NCBI RefSeq assembly: GCF_029211125.1
Contig: NZ_JARGEN010000074.1
Coordinates: 1 to 64,000 of the forward strand
Reading direction: 5' to 3'
Length of the DNA stretch: 64,000 nt
Source: Curvibacter soli
Lineage (GTDB): Bacteria > Pseudomonadota > Gammaproteobacteria > Burkholderiales > Burkholderiaceae_C
A program made the position numbers and the translations under genes. This document shows, piece by piece, positions 1-6,110 of the stretch. A model generated the notes under the pieces. It saw only the letters and a list, made by a program, of their open reading frames with translations, did not search any database and was not told the origin of the DNA. The stretch's first letter is position 1, and the number at the start of each line of letters is the position of its first letter.

Positions 1-67
1 GTCTGCGGTTTGACATCCATTTCTAATGGAATCAAACACTTACATTCAGGAAGTGTCGAACTTGTGA

Positions 68-549
68 TTCCTGCGCCGCGACCTGCTGTGTGATCCGCTC
101 GACCTGGAAGACGTGCCGCTGGCCGAAGCGCCTGAGCTGGCACCGTTCCGGTTTCAGGAATACCAGGATTTCACCGTGCCCGAGGCCGAGATGCCGCAAT
201 TGCTGATGTTGCTGGAGAAGATGCGCATCACCAACCGCCAGCGCGGGCCTACATTGCAGCGCATCTGGGCGATCCGGGGCTGTCGCAGGCCGGCGCGGCG
301 CGGGCGGCTTTTCTGTCGCCCAACTACCTGGCCCACCTGCTGCGCAAGGAGACGGGCCACACCTTCACCGACCTGGTGCTGGAGCGGCGCATGGCGCTGG
401 CGCAGTCGCTGCTGGCGGGCACGGGGCGGCGCATCGGCGACATTGCGCACGCCTGCGGCTTCGCCGACGAGGCGTATTTTTCGCGCCGCTTCCGGCTGCG
501 CTTTGGCGTCTCGCCGCGCGGATACCGGCAGGCAGGTGGGGCAGGGTGA
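68..549 (+). pseudogene. Frameshifted AraC-family transcriptional regulator remnant
   Basis: Two reading frames together describe one AraC-type regulator. From about 68 to 240, frame 2 reads a sensor-to-linker segment (PEAEMPQLLMLLEKMRITNRQ). From about 244 to the TGA at 547-549, frame 1 reads a C-terminal AraC helix-turn-helix (LSPNYLAHLLRKETGHTF, then RRIGDIAHACGFADEAYFSRRF and GVSPRGYR). No single frame spans both, and frame 2 is closed by a TGA at 65-67, so the N-terminal ligand domain is absent. The HTH entry also looks compressed, suggesting an internal deletion as well as the frameshift near 235-245. The first 65 bases are AT-richer than the rest and unassigned. It is almost certainly non-functional as DNA-binding dimer; a sequencing error could explain only the frameshift. 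Confidence 0.75.
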
Positions 550-601
550 GCGTCCAACAAGCGCGTAGCTGTGTCCAATTCGGCGTGCGGACGCGCCGCT
601 A

Positions 602-1002
602 GTGCAGTGTTCGATGCTTGGCGGCACCAATAAACCTGGAAACGGCAGTTGACCGCTTTGCATCCCTTGCCAGGCCGCATGAAATCGAGCGCTGACGGCT
701 TCGATGGGTTCACCTCGTGGGTGAGAGCGCTATGCACCTGCCAGCACCGCGCTCGGCGCGCCATGCGGCGTTGCTCCTCCTTGCGGGCAGCAAGCCCGCC
801 GCGTCGTCGCGTCTTGCCTGGGGCACCCCGATCACGGCGCTGGCAGGCGCATCCAACTGCCGTTTCCAGGATAAAAGCGATGCGTTTTGGCGCAGGGCAT
901 GGCGCAAACCACAGCGATAGCCGTAGCTATCGCGAGGATTTGCAACGCCGCCATGCGGCAAAAGGCGCGGTTTCATGTGCTGCTTAGCGTTGAACACTGC
1001 AC
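602..1002. mobile_element. IS630-like miniature element, interrupted by MITE copy A
   Basis: The outer ends are inverted repeats. GTGCAGTGTTC at 602-612 is matched exactly by its reverse complement at 992-1002, and the similarity extends to about 26 bp (21 identities). Each end abuts TA within a CTAG tetranucleotide (599-602 and 1002-1005), the target and TA duplication typical of the IS630/Tc1-mariner group. Without the nested copy A and its 5-bp duplication the element would be about 160 bp, too small for a transposase. It also contains the hairpin CGATAGC-CGTA-GCTATCG near 910-930. Family assignment is inferred from ends and target only. The right end may supply promoter sequence to the FAA-hydrolase gene that starts at 1044. 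Confidence 0.6.
635..870 (-). mobile_element. MITE copy A (236 bp), TSD ATAAA
   Basis: Full-length copy of a repeat found six times in this window. It starts CCTGGAAACGGCAGTTGA and ends CAACTGCCGTTTCCAGG, so the 17-bp termini are inverted repeats. It is flanked by perfect direct repeats ATAAA at 630-634 and 871-875, evidence of transposition with a 5-bp target duplication. A subterminal inverted pair (ATGCACCTGCCAGC near 731 and GCGCTGGCAGGCGCAT near 838) adds internal foldback. It lies inside the IS630-like element. The minus strand carries a strong Shine-Dalgarno-like AAGGAGGAG ahead of an ATG, but that reading frame has shifted here and runs out of the element. Confidence 0.92.
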
Positions 1003-1043
1003 TAGACTGGGTGGTTTCCCCTGTCACCCAAGGATTGCAAGCC

Positions 1044-1745
1044 ATGTCTTTCCCCGCCATCCCCACCGTCGCCCCCGCCACGCTGGCCATCGAGGGCCAG
1101 TCTGCGCGCTTCCCGCTGCGCCGCGTCTACTGCGTGGGCCGCAACTACGCCGAGCATGCCCGCGAAATGGGCCACGACCCCGACCGCGAGCCGCCGTTCT
1201 TCTTCAGCAAGCCCGCCGACGCCGTGGTGCCCGCCGCGGGCACGGTGCCGTACCCGCCGCTGACCAGCGACCTGCACCACGAGATCGAACTCGTCGTGGC
1301 CATCGGCGAAGGCGGCGCGAACATTCCGGTGGAGCAGGCGCTGGACCATGTCTGGGGCTATGCCGTGGGCGTCGATTTCACCCGTCGCGATTTGCAGGCC
1401 GTGGCCAAGAAGATGGGCCGCCCGTGGGATTTCGCCAAGGGCTTCGACGCCTCGGGCCCGAGCACGCCGCTGGTGCCCGTGGCCGTGACAGGCCATCCGT
1501 CCAAGGGCCGCATCTGGCTCGGCGTGAACGGGCAGGCCAGGCAACAGGGCGACCTGGCCGAGCTGATCTGGCCCGTGGCCGACGTGATCGCCTACCTGTC
1601 GCAGTCGGTGCGGCTGGAGCCCGGCGACCTGATCTTCACCGGCACCCCGTCAGGCGTGGGCCCGGTGCAGATCGGCGACGTGGTGTCCGGCGGCGTGGAC
1701 GGCGTGGCCGAGTTCAGCTTCACCGTCGGCCCACGCACGGCCTGA
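1044..1745 (+). CDS. Fumarylacetoacetate hydrolase-family protein (fumarylpyruvate hydrolase-like)
   Basis: A 233-residue protein of the FAA-hydrolase fold, which cleaves C-C bonds of acylpyruvates using a divalent metal. Visible landmarks are YCVGRNYAEHAREMG near residue 28, FFFSKPADAVVP, the acidic metal site HHEIELVVAIG, GVDFTRRDLQ, and the C-terminal GDLIFTGTPSGVGPV. Length and the TRRDLQ segment resemble bacterial fumarylpyruvate hydrolases (gentisate pathway), but no other gene of that pathway is adjacent, so the substrate is uncertain. The ATG at 1044 is preferred because AAGG lies 10-14 bases upstream and upstream in-frame codons fall in the transposable element. It converges on amiC. 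Confidence 0.88.
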   Translation: MSFPAIPTVAPATLAIEGQSARFPLRRVYCVGRNYAEHAREMGHDPDREPPFFFSKPADAVVPAAGTVPYPPLTSDLHHEIELVVAIGEGGANIPVEQALDHVWGYAVGVDFTRRDLQAVAKKMGRPWDFAKGFDASGPSTPLVPVAVTGHPSKGRIWLGVNGQARQQGDLAELIWPVADVIAYLSQSVRLEPGDLIFTGTPSGVGPVQIGDVVSGGVDGVAEFSFTVGPRTA

Positions 1746-1793
1746 CAACGCGCACGGAGCCCCGCGGGCGGCGCGGTCCGCCCCATCCGGCTC

Positions 1794-1860
1794 TGGATAC
1801 TCCCCCCTACCCTGCCTGCTGGCGCAGGAAAATAAAGCGAAGGGAGTGGATACTCCCCCC
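1794..1860. repeat. GGGAGTATCC repeat pair, copy 1
   Basis: The 14-mer TGGATACTCCCCCC occurs at 1794-1807 and again at 1847-1860, 53 bases apart. The second also closes a hairpin GGGAGT-GGAT-ACTCCC (1842-1857). Read on the minus strand the block aligns with 21243-21306 (GGGGGAGTAT, then TTATTTT-CTGCGC, then GGGAGTATC). It lies between the convergent FAA-hydrolase and amiC genes. Confidence 0.7.
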
Positions 1861-1876
1861 CCCCGGTGGGTTCCGA

Positions 1877-3226
1877 CTACAGGCTGCGGCTGCGCGCCAG
1901 CGGCGGGTTGCGTGCGAAGTAGCGCTTGATGCCGCGCATCAGCGCGTCGGCCAGTTGCTCCTGGTAGGCGCCGCTGCGCAGCCGCACCTCTTCCTCGGGG
2001 TTGCTGATGAAGGCGGTTTCCACCAGCACGCTGGGGATGTCGGGCGCCTTCAGCACGGCGAAGCCGGCCTGCTCCACCTGGCCCTTGTGCAGCCGGCCCA
2101 GGCTGCCGATCTCGCCCAGCAGCGCGCCGCCGAGCTTGAGGCTGTCGTTGATCTGCGCCGTGGTGCTCATGTCCAGCAGGGCGCGCCGCACGTGGGCGTC
2201 CTGGGCCTTGACGTTGAGGCCGCCCACCAGGTCGGCCTGATTCTCCTTGTTGGCCAGCCAGCGCGCGGCGCTGCTCGACGCGCCGCCCTGGCTCAGCGCG
2301 AACACGCTGGCGCCGCGCGCGTCGGGGTTGGTGAAGGCGTCGGCGTGGATGCTGACGAACAGGTCGGCCTGCACGCGCCGGGCCTTGTCCACGCGCGTGC
2401 CCAGGGGCACGAAGAAGTCGGCGTCGCGCGTCATGAAGGCGCGCATCGGATTGCCGCCGATGCTGGTGGCGTTGATGCGCTCGCGCAGCAGGTGGGCCAC
2501 CTTCAGCACCACGTCCTTCTCGCGCGTGCCGGCGGGACCGGTGGCACCGGGGTCTTCACCGCCGTGGCCGGGGTCGAGCGCGACGATGATGATGCGGTCG
2601 GTGCGCGAGGGCGTGGGCTCCTGCGCCGGTGCGGGCGGCGGCGCGGCGGCGACGGGCGGCGCGGGCTTGCCGGCCTGCCGGGCGATCAGCTCGCCCAGCG
2701 GGTCGGGCACCGGCGCGGCAGCGGGTGGCGCCGATGGGGCGGCGGCGGGGCCGCGCTGCGCGTCCTGGAAGCGCTCGGCGATCAGCGCCTCCAGCGGGTC
2801 GGCCTCCTGCGCCGGGTACAGGTCGAACACCAGCCGGTGCTGGTAGGCCGCCACCGGCGGCAGCGTGAAGACCTGGGGCATGGCGGGCTGCTTCAGGTCG
2901 ACCACCAGCCGCACGACGCCCGGCGTGTTCTGGCCCACGCGGATGCCGTTGATGAACGGGTCGTCGGGCTTGACCTTGGCGACCAGCTCGCGCAGCGCGG
3001 CGTCCAGGTCGATGCCCTCGATGTCCACGGCCAGGCGCGGCGGGCTGGACACGAAGAACTGCCTGGCCGTGAGCTGCCCGTCGGACTCGATGGTGACGCG
3101 CGAATACTCGGGCGCGGGCCATACGCGCACGGCCAGGATGCTGGCGCCGCGCGCGATCTGCTGCGCACCCAGCAGCAGCACGAGGCTGCCGGTCTGCAAC
3201 AGGTGGCGGCGTGTGCGGTTGGTCAT
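1877..3226 (-). CDS. amiC: N-acetylmuramoyl-L-alanine amidase with AMIN domain
   Basis: A 449-residue periplasmic cell-wall amidase that cleaves the bond between MurNAc and L-alanine, needed for daughter-cell separation. The N-terminus TRRHLLQ followed by a hydrophobic stretch is a twin-arginine export signal, as in E. coli AmiA/AmiC. Residues about 30-130 form the septal-targeting AMIN domain, about 150-215 are a Pro/Ala-rich linker, and about 216-440 are the Amidase_3 zinc domain. Zinc ligands are visible in DPGHGGEDPG, GTREKDVV and SIHADAF, and the catalytic glutamate in SVLVETAFISN. The start ATG overlaps the tsaE stop by four bases (ATGA), so the two are translationally coupled, a common arrangement. 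Confidence 0.95.
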   Translation of the reverse strand: MTNRTRRHLLQTGSLVLLLGAQQIARGASILAVRVWPAPEYSRVTIESDGQLTARQFFVSSPPRLAVDIEGIDLDAALRELVAKVKPDDPFINGIRVGQNTPGVVRLVVDLKQPAMPQVFTLPPVAAYQHRLVFDLYPAQEADPLEALIAERFQDAQRGPAAAPSAPPAAAPVPDPLGELIARQAGKPAPPVAAAPPPAPAQEPTPSRTDRIIIVALDPGHGGEDPGATGPAGTREKDVVLKVAHLLRERINATSIGGNPMRAFMTRDADFFVPLGTRVDKARRVQADLFVSIHADAFTNPDARGASVFALSQGGASSSAARWLANKENQADLVGGLNVKAQDAHVRRALLDMSTTAQINDSLKLGGALLGEIGSLGRLHKGQVEQAGFAVLKAPDIPSVLVETAFISNPEEEVRLRSGAYQEQLADALMRGIKRYFARNPPLARSRSL

Positions 3227-3732
3227 GCGGTGGTGGCTCCTCGCAGCAGCGCCTGCCCGCGCGCGCTGGCCGCGCGCAGCGTGACGTGCCGTAGTTCGTC
3301 CTGGTCCGCTTCTATTTTAATAGCTAGATCGGCAATTGGAACAAGCGCAGCGGCGTTTTCGGGCCATTCGGCGATCTTCAGGCCGGGGCTGGCGAAGATA
3401 TCGCGCAGGCCCGCGTCCTCCCATTCGCGCGGGTCGCCGAAGCGGTAGAAGTCGAAATGCCACACCGGCAGGCCCGCCGCATCGTGCGGCTCGACCACCG
3501 CGTAGGTGGGGCTCTTGATGCGCCCGGCCACGCCCAGCGCGCGCAGCAGGTGGCGCACCAGCGTGGTCTTGCCCGCGCCGAGGTCGCCTTGCAGCTCGAT
3601 GTAGGCGTCGCGCGGCGCGGGCTGCTGCGCGAACGTCCTGGCCAATGCCTGCGCGAAGGCGGCGGTGTCGGCCTCGTCGCGCCAGAGCAGGCGGGTTTCT
3701 ACAATCGGTCGATGGTGGTCGGCAGCAGTCAA
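3223..3732 (-). CDS. tsaE: tRNA threonylcarbamoyladenosine biosynthesis ATPase TsaE
   Basis: TsaE is the P-loop ATPase that drives turnover of the TsaBD complex making t6A37 in ANN-decoding tRNAs. The Walker A motif GDLGAGKTTL is near residue 55, followed by SPTYAVVEPH and the switch-like HFDFYRFGDPREWEDAGL. The usual length is about 150-170; choosing the TTG at 3730-3732 gives 169 residues. A GTG at 3742-3744 is also in frame, and no ATG exists nearby, so the start is uncertain. Either start lies inside the divergently oriented queG, so the tsaE promoter must be within queG coding sequence. The segment encoding PIADLAIKIEAD (3311-3350) looks like a copy of the short Comamonadaceae repeat. 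Confidence 0.9.
   Translation of the reverse strand: MTAADHHRPIVETRLLWRDEADTAAFAQALARTFAQQPAPRDAYIELQGDLGAGKTTLVRHLLRALGVAGRIKSPTYAVVEPHDAAGLPVWHFDFYRFGDPREWEDAGLRDIFASPGLKIAEWPENAAALVPIADLAIKIEADQDELRHVTLRAASARGQALLRGATTA
3311..3350 (-). repeat. Short Comamonadaceae repeat inside tsaE
   Basis: TTTTAATAGCTAGATCGG followed by AACAAGCGCAGCGGC has the order and spacing of the short repeat (CTATCAAAA-type end, about 20 variable bases, AGCGC-type end). It is read in frame as part of tsaE, so the repeat has been accommodated in, or resembles, coding sequence. Confidence 0.45.
3700..3705 (+). promoter_or_regulatory. Candidate -10 box for a leaderless queG transcript
   Basis: TACAAT lies six bases before the queG ATG (3712), and no Shine-Dalgarno sequence is present. 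A start site about seven bases downstream would coincide with the ATG, predicting a leaderless mRNA. No clear -35 hexamer is visible. Confidence 0.4.
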
Positions 3733-4830
3733 CTCGTCTCTCACATCCAGCAGTGGGCACGCGAACTGGGATTCTCCCAAATCGGCGTGGCCGGCGTGGA
3801 CCTGTCGTCGGCGGAGCCCGGGTTGCGTGCCTGGCTGGCCCAAGGGTTCCATGGCGGCATGCAGTACATGGCGGCCCATGGGCTCAAGCGCGCGCGCCCG
3901 GCGGAGCTGGTGCCCGGCACGCTGAGCGTGATCACCGCGCGCATGGACTACCTGCCCGCCGCCACGCCAGAGGGCTGGCAGGGCATCGAACTGGCGCGGC
4001 TGCATCGCCCGCGCGAGGCCGTGGTGTCGCTCTACGCCCGGGGGCGCGACTACCACAAGGTGCTGCGCGCGCGGCTGCAGGCGCTGGCCGAACGCATCGC
4101 CGCCGAGGTGGGGCCGCTGGGCCACCGCGTGTTCACCGATTCGGCGCCCGTGCTGGAGGCCGAACTGGCCGCCCGCAGCGGCCAGGGCTGGCGCGGCAAG
4201 CACACGCTGGTGCTGAGCCGCGAGGCCGGGTCGATGTTCTTCCTCGGCGAGATCTACGTGGACATCGCGCTGCCCGCCAGCGCGCCCGTGACCGCCCACT
4301 GCGGCCAGTGCAGCGCCTGCATCGACGTGTGCCCCACGCAGGCCATCGTGGCGCCAGGGCGGCTCGACGCGCGGCGCTGCATCTCGTACCTGACCATCGA
4401 GCACGCGGGGTCCATTCCCGCGGAGTTGCGCCCGCTGCTGGGCAACCGCATCTATGGCTGCGACGACTGCCAGCTCGTCTGCCCGTGGAACAAGTTTGCC
4501 CGCCGCAGCGCGCTGCCCGACTTCGACGCGCGCGCGGGGCTGGCGGGCAGCACGCTCGCGGCCCTGTTCGCATGGAGCGAGGACGAGTTCCTGCGCCGCA
4601 CCGAGGGCAGCCCCATCCGCCGCATCGGCCACGAGCGTTGGCTGCGCAACCTCGCGGTGGCGCTGGGCAACGCGCTGCGCGCGCACGACGACGCGGGCCT
4701 GCGCGCGGCGCTGGCCGAGCGCGCAGGCCACGCGAGCGCGCTGGTGCGCGAGCATGTGGCGTGGGCGCTGGGGCAGGTTGCCGGCAACCCAACCGTTCTG
4801 TCAGACCTATGCAAACCGACTCATTGCTGA
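3712..4830 (+). CDS. queG: Epoxyqueuosine reductase
   Basis: QueG (372 residues) is the cobalamin-dependent iron-sulfur enzyme that reduces epoxyqueuosine to queuosine in tRNA. Two [4Fe-4S] ferredoxin-like clusters are bound by CGQCSACIDVCP and by C(ISYL) with CDDCQLVCPWN in the second half. The N-terminal DUF1730 region (SSQLVSHIQQWARELGFSQIGVAGVDL through GRDYHKVLRARL) and a C-terminal HEAT-like helical tail (LVREHVAWALGQV) match the family, as does the length. The ATG at 3712 gives the conserved N-terminus. It is divergent from tsaE, overlapping its 5' end by about 20 bases. Confidence 0.96.
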   Translation: MVVGSSQLVSHIQQWARELGFSQIGVAGVDLSSAEPGLRAWLAQGFHGGMQYMAAHGLKRARPAELVPGTLSVITARMDYLPAATPEGWQGIELARLHRPREAVVSLYARGRDYHKVLRARLQALAERIAAEVGPLGHRVFTDSAPVLEAELAARSGQGWRGKHTLVLSREAGSMFFLGEIYVDIALPASAPVTAHCGQCSACIDVCPTQAIVAPGRLDARRCISYLTIEHAGSIPAELRPLLGNRIYGCDDCQLVCPWNKFARRSALPDFDARAGLAGSTLAALFAWSEDEFLRRTEGSPIRRIGHERWLRNLAVALGNALRAHDDAGLRAALAERAGHASALVREHVAWALGQVAGNPTVLSDLCKPTHC

Positions 4831-5141
4831 GCAAATGCGCCGCTGACTTCCTGCTTCGGCGAGGCTGGTTTTACTATTGCTCCGGTCCCATGAATTTTTA
4901 ACTTTCGTGAGTCGTTTGCCTGTGGCAGTCCGTCCACGACGACTCTCGACTTCAAAGGGTCGTATCAATAGGTTTCAATGTGCCAGATGCCCACCACACG
5001 CACTGGCATTGACTGAATCACACAGCATTTGGCTTGCAGCCACGGGGCAAAATACGGCCGTAGGCGGGGCCCCGCGCTATTTTTCGGGCGCAACCCAGGC
5101 AATTTGCCTTCCGTCCTCAGCCGCCCTGACAGGCATCCACC
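4831..5141. other. Intergenic region without recognised gene
   Basis: 311 bases between queG and the CDF gene. It is less GC-rich than its surroundings, contains no convincing reading frame, no perfect hairpin with a T-run and none of the dispersed repeats. It presumably holds the CDF promoter. Confidence 0.5.
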
Positions 5142-6110
5142 ATGAAATTCAATGACTTTGCCGACGACTCCGAAGACACCGATCACACCCCCGCGCAGCG
5201 CGCGGCCGCCGCATCGCGCAGCACCTGGGTGAGTGTGGGCGTCAACCTGGTGTTGTCCACCATCCAGATCATGGTGGGGGTGATGGCCAGGTCGCAGGGC
5301 CTGATTGCCGATGGCATCCACTCGCTGTCGGACCTGGTGGCCGATTTCGTGGTGCTGTTTGCCAACCACCATGCCCAAAAAGACGCCGACGAGGGCCACC
5401 CTTACGGACACCACCGTTTCGAGACGGCGGCCTCGCTGGTGCTGGGCCTGTTGTTGCTGGGCGTGGGCCTGGGCATGGTGTGGTCGGCGGTCGTCAAGCT
5501 GGAGAATCCCGAGGCCGTGCCGCAGGTGCACATGGTGGCCCTGTGGGTGGCCGGTGCCGCGCTGGTGGGCAAAGAGCTGTTGTTTCGCTACATGCTGGCC
5601 GTGGCCAAGCGCGTCAAGTCGAGCATGCTGGTGGCCAATGCCTGGCATGCGCGCTCGGATGCAGCCTCGTCGCTGGTGGTGGGCATTGGCATTGCAGGCA
5701 ACCTGGCCGGCTTTCCCATCCTGGACCCGATTGCCGCGCTGATCGTCGGTTTCATGGTGGCCAGGATGGGCTGGGAGTTTGGCTGGGATGCGCTGCACGA
5801 TCTCATGGACCGCTCGGTGGACGAGCAGGAGGTGCAGGCCATTCGCCAGACGCTGCTGGAGACGCCGGGTGTGAGCGGCGTGCACGACGTGCGCACGCGC
5901 AAGATGGGCGACATGATTGTGGTCGATGCGCACCTGGAGGTGAACGCCGCCCTGACGGTCGAGGCAGGCCATGACATTGCGGTGCAGGCCCGCCATCGCG
6001 TGCTGCAACGCCACCGCGTGCTCAACCTCATGGCCCATGTGGACCCGTGGCGCCGCCCCGATCTGGACCATGCCGTGCCGCCCGCGGGCGGCAGCGCATC
6101 ACGGCCGTAG
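5142..6110 (+). CDS. Cation diffusion facilitator family transporter
   Basis: A 322-residue inner-membrane CDF protein that exports divalent metals (zinc, iron, cobalt or manganese) in exchange for protons. Hydrophobic helices occupy about residues 25-225. The helix-2 metal site is seen in GIHSLSDLVAD and the helix-5 site in AWHARSDAASS, the HxxxD pair typical of zinc/iron-type members; HPYGHHRFET follows helix 2. The C-terminal cytoplasmic ferredoxin-like domain (VQAIRQTLLETPGVSGVHDVRTRKMGD) is complete. No His-rich loop is present. Its last 12 bases overlap the 3' end of the P-type ATPase gene on the other strand, so a convergent metal-transport pair is possible. Confidence 0.92.
   Translation: MKFNDFADDSEDTDHTPAQRAAAASRSTWVSVGVNLVLSTIQIMVGVMARSQGLIADGIHSLSDLVADFVVLFANHHAQKDADEGHPYGHHRFETAASLVLGLLLLGVGLGMVWSAVVKLENPEAVPQVHMVALWVAGAALVGKELLFRYMLAVAKRVKSSMLVANAWHARSDAASSLVVGIGIAGNLAGFPILDPIAALIVGFMVARMGWEFGWDALHDLMDRSVDEQEVQAIRQTLLETPGVSGVHDVRTRKMGDMIVVDAHLEVNAALTVEAGHDIAVQARHRVLQRHRVLNLMAHVDPWRRPDLDHAVPPAGGSASRP

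Noticed and set aside
635-870. Tn3-family origin of the MITE because of the 5-bp duplications
   Set aside because: Tn3 elements have about 38-bp ends beginning GGGG; the ends here begin CCTGG/CCTAG, closer to IS1380.
887-3448. An 853-codon plus-strand open frame across the FAA-hydrolase and amiC region
   Set aside because: It is the high-GC shadow of amiC and the FAA-hydrolase gene; the translation is Arg/Gly/Ala-rich and matches no family, whereas the minus-strand frame gives a clear amidase.
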